DNA from: Bacteroidota bacterium
GTDB lineage: Bacteria > Bacteroidota > Ignavibacteria > Ignavibacteriales > Ignavibacteriaceae
Length of the DNA stretch: 63,156 nt
NCBI GenBank assembly: GCA_022573715.1
Contig: JACZTL010000019.1
Location: forward strand, 1 to 63,156
Direction: 5' to 3'
Both the position numbers and the translations under genes were made by a program. Below, piece by piece: positions 19,303 to 28,587 of the stretch (the first letter of the stretch is position 1; the number at the start of each line of letters is the position of its first letter). The notes below the pieces were generated by a model. That model had not been told where the DNA came from. It searched no databases and was given only the letters and a program-made list of their open reading frames with translations.

Positions 19303-19358
19303 AAGTCACTATATTATTTTTTGAATGTTTGAATTTCCCGCTTTAGTTTTAATTTTAA

Positions 19359-20081
19359 CTATTCAGGTACATGAACTAAAAAGTATTCTTTTGCCGATTC
19401 ACCGATTTGTTTTGCCTCTTTAAGAGTCATATGCATATCGTCGGGTATACTTTCATGTTTACTATGACCAGCTTCAATAATAGCTAAATCTGCATCTTTT
19501 GCAGATTCTTCTAATTCTGTACAAAATGCCGTATCACCCCCGTAACATATTTTCATATTATTATGCTCAAAATTAAATCCTATTGCAGGTACTTGTCTTT
19601 TTGTTACGCCGTCAAATAAAATTTCTTTGTGTATAACAGGAAATGGCGTGATCACTAAACCCTTGCTGCTGTTAAATTTTTTGGTACCGGGAATTTCATT
19701 CAGTATAATTTTATAAGTAATACTATGTGAATAAACCTGATCAAAAGCATTATAAATTGAAATTATTTCCTTGCAGCCCTTAGGAAAATGCAAAGTAAGC
19801 GGAGTAGTTTTTCTCATTACACGCATATAAGTAAGCAAGGACCAAACTCCTCCGACATGATCGTGATGTCCGTGTGAGATAAAAATATCTGTAACACTTA
19901 AAATGTTTTTAGTACCTATTTCGGTGTTTAAATCTCTTAAAATTCCGTCTCCCGGGTCAACAATAAAATAATTTTGAGCGGCTTTAATTAAAATACCGGT
20001 TGCAATATTCGGAATAGAACAGAAAACTTTAATTTGAAAGTCATCTTTCTGCCATGATAGTGGATAAGTATTATCAATCAT
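19359..20081 (-). CDS. MBL-fold (metallo-beta-lactamase superfamily) hydrolase
   Basis: The 240-residue protein has the MBL metal motif ISHGHHDHVGG (HxHxDH type) near residue 73, an upstream strand ending in FIVDPGDGILRDL, and later ligands in CYGGDTAFCTELEE and the C-terminal FLVHVPE. Overall it resembles RNase Z-like and related phosphodiesterase/hydrolase members. No exosite arm of true RNase Z is seen, so the substrate is open. The gene starts just after the fur-like gene (24-base gap, same strand) and may be transcribed with it. Confidence 0.85.
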   Translation of the reverse strand: MIDNTYPLSWQKDDFQIKVFCSIPNIATGILIKAAQNYFIVDPGDGILRDLNTEIGTKNILSVTDIFISHGHHDHVGGVWSLLTYMRVMRKTTPLTLHFPKGCKEIISIYNAFDQVYSHSITYKIILNEIPGTKKFNSSKGLVITPFPVIHKEILFDGVTKRQVPAIGFNFEHNNMKICYGGDTAFCTELEESAKDADLAIIEAGHSKHESIPDDMHMTLKEAKQIGESAKEYFLVHVPE

Positions 20082-20104
20082 ATTTGTTAAATGTATTTAA
20101 TTAT

Positions 20105-20554
20105 CTACTTATTATATTTACAGTTTTTAGGGTCTCTGCATCTTGCAAAGACATTGAACGAATGGCTTGATATAACAAAACCAAGTTCGTTGCTAATTTG
20201 CTCCGGCAGTTTGCTTAATCTGGGATTAACAAATTCAACAATTCTACCACAATCCATACATATTAAATGATCGTGAATTTGCCTTTTAAAATTGCTTTCG
20301 TACCTTGTTAAGTTATCGCCAAAATTTCGTTTGCTTATAAGTTCACATTTGACCAAAAGTTCAAGTGTTTTATAAACAGTAGCCCTTGAAACAGTTGATT
20401 TCAAATTTTTCATAACAATATATAAATCATCTGCACCAAAGTGACCTTCATAATCCAACGCTGATTCCATCACTTCGAACCTTTCGGGAGTGATTCTGTT
20501 TTTTTCATTTTTCAGAAATTCAGTAAATAATTCTTTTGCTTTTTCGTGTTTCAA
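20105..20554 (-). CDS. fur: Fur-family metal-responsive transcriptional regulator
   Basis: The 149-residue protein has the Fur winged-helix N-terminus (ITPERFEVMESAL, SRATVYKTLELLVKCELISK) and the C-terminal dimerisation/metal domain with HDHLICMDCGRIVEF and a CRDPKNC cysteine pair. The two CxxC-type pairs fit the structural zinc site. Its position beside feoAB suggests an iron-sensing Fur, although PerR and Zur are close relatives. The regulatory metal cannot be settled from motifs alone. Confidence 0.93.
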   Translation of the reverse strand: MKHEKAKELFTEFLKNEKNRITPERFEVMESALDYEGHFGADDLYIVMKNLKSTVSRATVYKTLELLVKCELISKRNFGDNLTRYESNFKRQIHDHLICMDCGRIVEFVNPRLSKLPEQISNELGFVISSHSFNVFARCRDPKNCKYNK

Positions 20555-20640
20555 TTTTGTCTAATTATAATATTGTAATTATTTAGTATCTAAAATAACT
20601 GGGTGATTTTTTAATAGCAAGAAATTATAATAGATTAATA

Positions 20641-22677
20641 TTAACTCATTCCTAAAATCCTTAAACCGTTAACCGCAATAAAAGATAAAACATATGCTAA
20701 GGATGAAAAAATTAATAATTGCAGAATAGGAATGCGCCAGCTCCCAGTTTCTTTTCTCGAAACTGCAACCGTCGCGAGACACTGCAGAGCAAACATAAAA
20801 AATATTATTATTCCTATAATTGAAGCGGGTGTAAAAAGTTTTTGTTCGGTATTTCCAATCTTAGCATTTCGCATTGCACCAATCATTGAATCCATTAACG
20901 AGCTGTGGCTATCGGTTACTTTAAATATCAAAGTCATTGAGCTTACAAAAACTTCCCTTGCCGCAAATGCAGCAATTAAGGATACGCCTACTCTCCAATC
21001 CAAACCCAATGGGGTCATTACCGGTTGAATGATTTTACCTAAATCAGCAGCGTATGAAGTCGCCAATCTTTCGGAATTTTTTAATCGATTAACCTGCTCT
21101 TGTGTAATGTTTTTTTCATTTACCTGCGGATCAATGTTTGGGAATGTGGTAAAGAACCAAATGAAAATTGATAAAACTAATATAACCGGACCGGCTTTTT
21201 GAATATAGAGTTTACCACTGTGCCACATATTTATTGCCACTACTTTTAATTTTGGTCTTCTATAAGCAGGCAATTCCAAAATAAAAGAAGAATTATCCTC
21301 ATCTTTGATTATTTTGTTATTGAGTTTATTAATTATAGCAGCTACTAAAACTGAACTGATAGTACTGAGCAGATAGATAGAAGCCAGTACTAAACCCGCA
21401 ATCCAGGCTTTATTCCCAGGGAAAAGAAATGCAAGCAGTAATGTATAAACCGGTAATCTTGCGCTGCAACTAAGCAGGGGAAGAATAAAAATTGTGAGCA
21501 TTCTTTCGCGTCTGTTGGGTATTGTCCTTGCTGCCATCATTGCGGGAATAGCACAAGCAAATCCTGATAACATTGGCACAAATGATTTCCCATTCAGACC
21601 AATTTTTGAAAGCGGTCTGTCAATTAACATGGCACCTCTTGCTAGATAACCAGAATCTTCTAGAAAGCCTAATATTAAAAATAAAATTAAAATTTGTGGT
21701 ATAAACACAGCTACAGAACCGACTCCGTTAATAATACCGTTAGCTAAAAACATACCGAGCCAATTATTACCAACTAATATTAACATTTCAGTTGATAATA
21801 CTTGGAATATAAAACTTATAAAATCCATTATTGGCTGTGCAAACCAAAAAATACTTGTAAAAGTGAATGCCATAATTAAAAAAAAGAAAAGCAGTCCCCA
21901 GGTTTTATGTAAAAGAATTTTATCAATCTTCGCGGTTCTTGCATCTATTTGATTGCATTTACTTTTTAGCGATTTATTTGTTATAAGATTGAGTTGTTTA
22001 TTTGCCTCTGTTAAGTCAATATTTTTATTCTCATTTAATTCAAAAATAGTCTGCTCTTCAATAACTTCTATTTCATTGTAAATTCTTAAAACTTCTTCTG
22101 TAGTATTTGTACCAGACGATTTAGAAGATTGTAGATGGTTGTTCTTTAATTTATTCTTGATATTATTTACATAATTTAAAAGCTTTTGTACACCTTTACC
22201 GGATCGGCTGTCTACTTTAAATACTTTACAATGTATTATTTTTGAAAGTTTATTTTCATCAATATCTAATCCTTTCTGGTTTAAAATGTCTACCATTGTA
22301 AGAGCAATAACAACATTAAAGTTTGCATTAACAATTTGTTTAACCAAGTATAAGTGTCTGGAAAGTTGACTTGCATCTACAGTAACAATTACTAAATCAG
22401 GTTTACCAAGTTTTGCGTGTTTATATAAAGAATTTATAGCAATTTCTTCATCAGTTGATTCAGGATTTAGACTGATAATTCCTGGAGAATCCAGAAGCAA
22501 AGCGTTTAGATTAAATTTTCTTTGTAAATTAGCTAATGCAGAGTCAACTGTTGAGCCAGGATAATTTACAGTTTTATAGTTTTTACCGCTGAGATAATTA
22601 AAAAGTGTTGTTTTGCCTGAGTTGGGGGAACCTGCTAAAGTTATAAATAAATTACAGGAAGAAGAATTTAGAGTCAT
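20641..22677 (-). CDS. feoB: Ferrous iron transport protein B
   Basis: This is a FeoB of 678 residues with an N-terminal G domain (G1 GSPNSGKTTLFN, G3 DSPG, G4 in the unusual form TMVD instead of NMxD, G5 region VDSRSGKG). A spacer and a C-terminal polytopic domain follow, with the Gate motifs (FVPMLSGFACAIPAMMAARTI, LPLLSCSARLPVYTLLL) and the AAFAAREVFVSSM region. It imports Fe2+ across the inner membrane. I chose ATG at 22677, five codons inside the longest frame, because it overlaps the feoA stop as ATGA and gives the family-standard N-terminus. It probably shares Fur control with the neighbouring fur gene. Confidence 0.96.
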   Translation of the reverse strand: MTLNSSSCNLFITLAGSPNSGKTTLFNYLSGKNYKTVNYPGSTVDSALANLQRKFNLNALLLDSPGIISLNPESTDEEIAINSLYKHAKLGKPDLVIVTVDASQLSRHLYLVKQIVNANFNVVIALTMVDILNQKGLDIDENKLSKIIHCKVFKVDSRSGKGVQKLLNYVNNIKNKLKNNHLQSSKSSGTNTTEEVLRIYNEIEVIEEQTIFELNENKNIDLTEANKQLNLITNKSLKSKCNQIDARTAKIDKILLHKTWGLLFFFLIMAFTFTSIFWFAQPIMDFISFIFQVLSTEMLILVGNNWLGMFLANGIINGVGSVAVFIPQILILFLILGFLEDSGYLARGAMLIDRPLSKIGLNGKSFVPMLSGFACAIPAMMAARTIPNRRERMLTIFILPLLSCSARLPVYTLLLAFLFPGNKAWIAGLVLASIYLLSTISSVLVAAIINKLNNKIIKDEDNSSFILELPAYRRPKLKVVAINMWHSGKLYIQKAGPVILVLSIFIWFFTTFPNIDPQVNEKNITQEQVNRLKNSERLATSYAADLGKIIQPVMTPLGLDWRVGVSLIAAFAAREVFVSSMTLIFKVTDSHSSLMDSMIGAMRNAKIGNTEQKLFTPASIIGIIIFFMFALQCLATVAVSRKETGSWRIPILQLLIFSSLAYVLSFIAVNGLRILGMS

Positions 22678-22895
22678 GAAATTATAATACAATCAGCATC
22701 TGATTTTCTTAAAGCTATAACAGTACCTCTTAATGAAATTGCAATTGGATCATTAAATACTGATTTATTAACAAGTTCAATTTCCTGACCTGGTGTAAAA
22801 CCAACTTCCAATAATCTTTTAGCAGATGGATGCTGGATGTTTATATCATTAATTGTTACTTTTTCACCACATTTAAGTTCAGCTGCTGTTTTCAT
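22674..22895 (-). CDS. feoA: Ferrous iron transport protein A
   Basis: The 73-residue SH3-like FeoA protein shows the family pattern: ...AAELKCGEKVTINDI, RLLEVGFTPGQEIELVNKS, NDPIAISLRGTVIALRK, DADCIII. It assists FeoB, probably by binding it at the membrane. It is the first gene of the feoAB operon, and its TGA overlaps the feoB ATG. Confidence 0.95.
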   Translation of the reverse strand: MKTAAELKCGEKVTINDINIQHPSAKRLLEVGFTPGQEIELVNKSVFNDPIAISLRGTVIALRKSDADCIIIS

Positions 22896-23059
22896 TTTAA
22901 TTCAGATTGTAACTACAATTATTATTAAGATTTAATCTATATAAAGATAAGCTTGTCTGTAATAATTGTCAAGTACTTTCTTATTTTTTTTTATAAATTA
23001 AATGTAGTGTATTTAATCAGACTTATTTTATAGGTACCATTTTAAAATCTTAATACCAA

Positions 23060-25069
23060 ATGCATTCAGAAGAAGAACAAACAACAATTTTTTCTAAACC
23101 TGATAATATCAGAGAATTAATTTTTACACATTCCGATGTAGTAATATATAAGTATGATCATAATAGAAAAACTTATAATTATATGAGTCCCTCCATCCAA
23201 AATTTAACAGGCTATACTAAAGATGAGATTAACGATATTGGATTTTCCAAAATTGTAAAAAAAGTTGAATGTTCTTATTCAAGGGGAGAAGATAAATTAG
23301 ATATTGCTGAAGATTTTTACGGCAATTATACAATTGAGACAAAAACCGGTGAAATTAAGCTTATTGAGGACATTTCTTTTCATGATCCGGATGAAGAGGG
23401 TAACCTTGCAGAAAGTATAGGCATTTTAAGAGATATAACTCAATTAAAAGAAGTATTCAATAATTTAACATTTGAGAAGAATAATCTAAATACAATTATT
23501 GACTTAGCTGATGTTATATTTACAGTAATTGATAAAAATGAAAACTTATCAAAAGTGAACAAAAAGGGTGTTGAGATAACCGGTTACACAGAAGAGGAAT
23601 TATTGGGTAGTGGTTGGTTAAAAACAATTCCTCAAGAATATCGAGCTAAATTAAAAATATTGAGTCAACGAAACAGAAAAAACAAAGTAACAACTCCAAT
23701 TGAAATGGAAGTACCGCTTGTAACCAAAACCGGTGAAGAAAAAATAATTACCTGGCATATTTCGGAGTTGAATAATGAAAAAGGTGAATTAGTATTCAGT
23801 GTGGGAATTGGAAGGGATGTGACAAAAAAAAGGAAAGATCAAAAGGTTCAGCAGATTATTTCTAAAATTTTACAGTTTTCAAATATTGGTGAAAGTTTGT
23901 ATGATTTCTTTGATTTTATTAGGAATTCTATAAAAGAGCTTATGCCTGTAGATAATTTTTACATTGCACTTTATGATAAAGAAAATGATTTAATAACTTT
24001 TCCTTACTTTCTAGACGAAGTTGATAAAGAAGCCTTTCCTGTAAAATTTAATAGGAAGGGTTTAACTGAATATATAATTAGATCCGGTAGATCGGAACTA
24101 ATTGATGAAGAACGAGATGCCCAGCTTGTAAAAGAAGGAAAAGTAGATTTGGTAGGAGCACCGGCAAAGATATGGCTTGGTATTCCTTTAAGTATAGGTG
24201 ACCAGACAATTGGCGTACTTGTAGTTCAAGATTATCACAACAAAAACATTTATGGCGAAAGAGAAAAAGAAATTTTAGAAGTTATCGGTTACTCAATTTC
24301 TCGTGCAATCGAACGTAAAAAACTGGAACAAGAAAGAAAAGAATTAATAGTAAAGTTAGAAAAATTGAACTTATCAAAAGATAAATTATTTACACTAATA
24401 TCCCACGATCTACGAGCTCCTTTTAATTCTTTATTAGGATTCTCTGAAATTCTTACTACTGAATTTGACACACTTACAAAGGAAGAAATAAAAGAATACT
24501 TAAATGCTATTTATGAATCATCCAAAAATTTATACAATATAACAACCAATCTTCTACAGTACTCAAGATTTCAGGTTGATAGAATGGTATACGAACCCGA
24601 GATGTTGAATCTTTTAGATTTAGTCGAACGCAACTTAAATTTATTGAAAGGTAATTATATAAAAAAACAAATTGATGTTAAGGTAGATATAGATAAGAGT
24701 TTATTTATTTTTGCCGATGAAGATATGATGAATTCGGTCATACAGAATCTCCTTTCAAATTCCATTAAATTTACTTTCAGAGGCGGTAGCATTTCAATTG
24801 ATGCATCTAAAAAAATAATTGATGAAGAGGAGAAAATTGAACTTATCGTAAAGGATACAGGAATAGGGATGAAACGAGAGAACATAGATAAAATATTTAA
24901 TGCCGATGTTTTTTCTACTCCCGGAACCGAAAAGGAATTCGGTACAGGTTTAGGCTTGCAATTAATTATTCAATTTGTTGAAAAGAACTGTGGAACTTTA
25001 AAAATTGAAAGTACCGAAAACGAAGGCTCTTCATTTATAATTTCTCTGCCCACTACAAAATCCACATAA
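23060..25069 (+). CDS. Soluble PAS-PAS-GAF sensor histidine kinase
   Basis: The 669-residue protein has no transmembrane segment. Domains in order: PAS (about 15-130, YKYDHNRKTYNYMSPSIQNLTGY), PAS (about 140-262), GAF (about 270-420), coiled-coil linker, HisKA with the phospho-acceptor His449 in FTLISHDLRAPFNSL, and an HATPase_c domain (N box NLLSNSIKFT, G1 DTGIGM, G2 GTGLGLQL). It should autophosphorylate in response to an intracellular ligand or redox signal read by the PAS/GAF modules. No response regulator is adjacent, so it is an orphan kinase here. Confidence 0.95.
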   Translation: MHSEEEQTTIFSKPDNIRELIFTHSDVVIYKYDHNRKTYNYMSPSIQNLTGYTKDEINDIGFSKIVKKVECSYSRGEDKLDIAEDFYGNYTIETKTGEIKLIEDISFHDPDEEGNLAESIGILRDITQLKEVFNNLTFEKNNLNTIIDLADVIFTVIDKNENLSKVNKKGVEITGYTEEELLGSGWLKTIPQEYRAKLKILSQRNRKNKVTTPIEMEVPLVTKTGEEKIITWHISELNNEKGELVFSVGIGRDVTKKRKDQKVQQIISKILQFSNIGESLYDFFDFIRNSIKELMPVDNFYIALYDKENDLITFPYFLDEVDKEAFPVKFNRKGLTEYIIRSGRSELIDEERDAQLVKEGKVDLVGAPAKIWLGIPLSIGDQTIGVLVVQDYHNKNIYGEREKEILEVIGYSISRAIERKKLEQERKELIVKLEKLNLSKDKLFTLISHDLRAPFNSLLGFSEILTTEFDTLTKEEIKEYLNAIYESSKNLYNITTNLLQYSRFQVDRMVYEPEMLNLLDLVERNLNLLKGNYIKKQIDVKVDIDKSLFIFADEDMMNSVIQNLLSNSIKFTFRGGSISIDASKKIIDEEEKIELIVKDTGIGMKRENIDKIFNADVFSTPGTEKEFGTGLGLQLIIQFVEKNCGTLKIESTENEGSSFIISLPTTKST

Positions 25070-25139
25070 AATATTCTGTATATTGAGTCACCTTATTTTT
25101 TCTTAACTATAATTAATTTTTGTATCAAAACGAATAGCT

Positions 25140-27761
25140 ATGCTTAAAAAGAACATATCAATTATATTTTTCTTTTTCATTTATTCAGTTTTTGTTTGCT
25201 CTCAAAACAGTAAAACACTTAGGGACACAACGATTATTCCTGCAATAGAATATGAAGCCGGAGGATTTCACGAATTTATATTTGGTAAACACTGGCGTGA
25301 TGTTTGGGTTACTTCCATAAAAGTAAAAATATTAGACTTAAATAATTTTGCAGGAGGTCTTACTCCATCAAAAAAAGGAGGTGGGTTTCAAACCAGAACA
25401 CTTCACTTTACAGGCGCTGACGGGTTGGACTATAAATTCCGTTCAATAAATAAATATCCTGCTAAAATGCTTCCGAATGATTTAAAAGAAACATTTGTTG
25501 ACGATGTTCTAAAAGATCAGATTAGTGCAGCAAATCCTATGGCTCCGCTGGTAATTGCTCCTTTATTAAAAGCCGTTGGTGTATTACAGGCAATACCGCA
25601 GTTAGTTTTAATGCCGGATGATAAAAAATTGGGAAAATACAGAAAAGAATTCGGCGGACTTTTGGGTATGATCGAAGTTCATCCTGATGAAGGAGATAAT
25701 CCCGGTGATATTAGTTTTGAAGGAGCCGATAAAGTTATCGGGACCTATAAACTTTTTCATCGTTTAGAAAAAAAACGGAGCGAAAAAGTTGACAATATTG
25801 AATTTCTAAAAGCGCGTTTGATGGATATACTTTTAGGTGATTGGGACAGACATTTTGGCCAATGGCGTTGGGCTTTACTGGATAAAAAGAAAGAAAAATT
25901 ATGGAAACCGATTCCAAGGGACAGGGACCAGGCATTTTCTAAATTTGATGGATTAGCACCGTCTTTAGCGGAAGCATTAATGCCGCAGCTTGTAACATTT
26001 GAAGAGGATTTCTCAAGCATTCAAAGTTTAACTTGGAACGGAAGATTTTTAGATAGAAGATATTTATCGGAAATAACAAAAGATCAATGGGATTCGGTAA
26101 CTATATTTGTAATAAATACTTTAACCGATGATATTATAAAAGATGCCGTAAAACATTTCCCGCCTGAAGTTTACACAATTGCAAGTGCTGAGCTTATAAG
26201 CAAACTGATTAGCAGAAGAGACCTTTTAAAAGAAACATCACAAGAATATTATGAATTAATAAATGGATATGTCGACATTTTTGCAAGCAATAAAGATGAC
26301 TTTTTACACATTAATAGGTTGAACAATAAACAAACAGAAGTTAGTCTTTACAAATTAGATAAAGATACAAAAGAAAAAACAGGTAAAGCTTTTTATCATA
26401 AAATATTTGACAATGAACTTTTGGAAGAAATTCGTATTTACCTTTTAAATGGAGATGATAAAACTATTGTTGAAGGTGATGTTGACGACGGAGTTTTGGT
26501 ACGTGTAATCGGTGGACACGGAAAGGATGAATTTATAAACAAATCTAAAGTCCACTCGCATTTTCCTATAATTCCTTTTCCAAGATTAGAAAATGCAACA
26601 AGATTTTATGACAGCGGTAAACATTCAAAATTTATTGGGGAAAAGGGGACAATTATTAACGAAGACAAAATACCCGATCCTAAAAATGATTTTGAAAGAT
26701 ACGAAGCAAGGCAAATTGACAGAGGATACGAATGGCTTATTGCACCTATAGAACATGTAAATTCGGATGACGGAGTAGTTTTAGGTGCTGGACTTATCCT
26801 TGTAAAATACGGTTTCAGAAAAAAACCTTATGATTATTGGATGTCTCTAACAGCTTCTGTTGCTACCAAAACCGGAGGAGTTAACTTTCATTATAACGCA
26901 TTTTTTAATTCATTGTATAGAGGAATAACTTTGGGAATAGAAATTCGCAGCACAGAACTTGCCCTAACAGATTTTTTTGGATTCGGTAATCAATCTTCCT
27001 TAAATGAAGCTTTTGACGCCGATAATTATTACCGAGTTGAACAAAGAGCCTTTGATTTCAGACCTTCACTAATTTTTAATTTAGCTGATCAATTAAAATA
27101 TTCGCTCGGTTTTTCATACAGTAATTATAGAACAAGTTTAAAGAATCCAACGATACTAAATTCCTTTCCTTACGGAGATTACGGAACAGGTGACTTTAAG
27201 TTTTGGGGTATTAATTCATCAATTGTATTTGACACAAGGGATGTAAAACGTAACCCTTATAAAGGTTATTATATAAATGTTACAGGAGCTTATTTCCCAA
27301 AGGGAATTGATAACAAATTTAATTTTGGAAAAGCATCGTTTGATATAAGACATTATCAAACATTCAATACTTTTACAGACATTACTCTGGCATTCAGAAC
27401 AGGCGGTGAGAAAGTTTGGGGAACTTATCCATTTTTTGAATCTGCTTTTTTAGGAGGTAAAGAAAAACTAAGAGGATTTAACAGAGAAAGATTTGCTGGT
27501 GATGCGTCTATTTTCGCACAATTTGAAGCAAGATTTTATTTAACAAAACTTAATATAATTATTCCGGGGCGTTTTGGGTTACATGCATTTACTGAAATCG
27601 GCAGAGTATTTCAAGAAAATATTTTTTCGGATAAATGGCACCCAACCTACGGTGGGGGATTTTGGCTGTCATTTATTGACCGTGCTTTTACCACTTCATT
27701 TTCTATCGGAAAATCAACTGAAATAACTTCATTCTATATAAGAGCAAGAATGGGTTTCTAG
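25140..27761 (+). CDS. BamA/TamA-type outer-membrane barrel protein with N-terminal kinase-like domain
   Basis: The 873-residue protein starts with a signal peptide (ending VFVCSQ). The C-terminal about 330 residues form a surface-antigen (D15/BamA-like) beta barrel, with repeated aromatic-ended strands and a terminal FYIRARMGF. The N-terminal half is different: YKFRSINK (K99), GMIEVHP (E179), MDILLGDWDRHFGQWRW (D234, D236, H238) and PRDRDQAF (D261, D263), in that order. The order and spacing of Lys, Glu, DRH and D-x-D recall FAM20/HipA-type atypical kinases. This family is widespread in Bacteroidota as BamA/TamA-like proteins of unknown function; the kinase reading is my inference. It is monocistronic, 71 bases after the histidine kinase gene. 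Confidence 0.85.
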   Translation: MLKKNISIIFFFFIYSVFVCSQNSKTLRDTTIIPAIEYEAGGFHEFIFGKHWRDVWVTSIKVKILDLNNFAGGLTPSKKGGGFQTRTLHFTGADGLDYKFRSINKYPAKMLPNDLKETFVDDVLKDQISAANPMAPLVIAPLLKAVGVLQAIPQLVLMPDDKKLGKYRKEFGGLLGMIEVHPDEGDNPGDISFEGADKVIGTYKLFHRLEKKRSEKVDNIEFLKARLMDILLGDWDRHFGQWRWALLDKKKEKLWKPIPRDRDQAFSKFDGLAPSLAEALMPQLVTFEEDFSSIQSLTWNGRFLDRRYLSEITKDQWDSVTIFVINTLTDDIIKDAVKHFPPEVYTIASAELISKLISRRDLLKETSQEYYELINGYVDIFASNKDDFLHINRLNNKQTEVSLYKLDKDTKEKTGKAFYHKIFDNELLEEIRIYLLNGDDKTIVEGDVDDGVLVRVIGGHGKDEFINKSKVHSHFPIIPFPRLENATRFYDSGKHSKFIGEKGTIINEDKIPDPKNDFERYEARQIDRGYEWLIAPIEHVNSDDGVVLGAGLILVKYGFRKKPYDYWMSLTASVATKTGGVNFHYNAFFNSLYRGITLGIEIRSTELALTDFFGFGNQSSLNEAFDADNYYRVEQRAFDFRPSLIFNLADQLKYSLGFSYSNYRTSLKNPTILNSFPYGDYGTGDFKFWGINSSIVFDTRDVKRNPYKGYYINVTGAYFPKGIDNKFNFGKASFDIRHYQTFNTFTDITLAFRTGGEKVWGTYPFFESAFLGGKEKLRGFNRERFAGDASIFAQFEARFYLTKLNIIIPGRFGLHAFTEIGRVFQENIFSDKWHPTYGGGFWLSFIDRAFTTSFSIGKSTEITSFYIRARMGF

Positions 27762-27847
27762 TTTTTTACAGGTGGAGAGAATTTACCTTTTTAATTTAAT
27801 ATATTCAGGTTCACATTTAACCAATCATAAATTTTATAGGAGAAATA

Positions 27848-28411
27848 ATGAAAAGATATAGCCTAAATCTTTTTGTTGCAGCAGCTGTATTATTTTTTAG
27901 TTTTTCGGCAGTTTCTGCAAAGGGGGTAGAAATTCATAAATCCGGTAAAGGAATAATTAAGGATTATCAAAAGAATTTAAAGGAGGCACAGAAAAAACTC
28001 CTCTCACTTGCCGAAGAAATTCCGGAGAAAGATTATTCTTGGAGACCTGCTGAAGGAGTAAGATCTATAAGTGAAGCACTTGTTCACACAGCTGTGGGTA
28101 ATTTATTTATTCCTAAGTTTCTTGGATTCAAGTACAGTGAAAAATTTTCTTCCAGCTTGGAAAAAGAAATGACAAAAAAAGCAGATATTATTGCTTTATT
28201 AAAAAAATCCTTCAAATTCGATAATGAATGCTTTAGTAAAGTAAATGAAAATCACTTAGGCGTTGAAGTTGATTTCTTCAACAAACAAAAAGCTACAAAA
28301 AGGTATGTGTTGCTTTTGATAATTGCACATAATCACGAACATTTGGGACAAATGATTGCTTATGCAAGAAGTGTTGGTGTTGTTCCACCTTGGTCACAAA
28401 AGAAAAAATAA
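27848..28411 (+). CDS. Secreted DinB-like four-helix protein
   Basis: This 187-residue protein has a clear signal peptide (cleavage about residue 24, after SAVSA). A DinB-type helical bundle follows, with EKDYSWRPAEGVRSISEALVHTAVGN and the C-terminal IIAHNHEHLGQMIAYARS. The three histidines of the DinB metal site (one in VHTA, two in HNHEHLGQ) are present. DinB/YfiT-like proteins are usually cytoplasmic thiol transferases or hydrolases; a periplasmic version is less usual but does occur in this lineage. The substrate is unknown. A good ribosome binding site (AGGAG) precedes the ATG. Confidence 0.85.
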   Translation: MKRYSLNLFVAAAVLFFSFSAVSAKGVEIHKSGKGIIKDYQKNLKEAQKKLLSLAEEIPEKDYSWRPAEGVRSISEALVHTAVGNLFIPKFLGFKYSEKFSSSLEKEMTKKADIIALLKKSFKFDNECFSKVNENHLGVEVDFFNKQKATKRYVLLLIIAHNHEHLGQMIAYARSVGVVPPWSQKKK

Positions 28412-28587
28412 TTAATATAATCTGCTTCTCTTTATCATTTAAGGAGAAGCAGGGTTCTAAATTTATATTAAAATCCGCTAATTCTATTTTCAATTCTTTA
28501 TATTTATCATAAGTTTGTATAACCTATTAATGATTTTATTCACAATTTATTATTCTTAATTTTATCATTTTAATTTAAAAAATTCAC

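Noticed and set aside
22678-22692. Upstream start for feoB at 22692
   Set aside because: ATG at 22677 overlaps the feoA stop as ATGA and gives the normal N-terminus.
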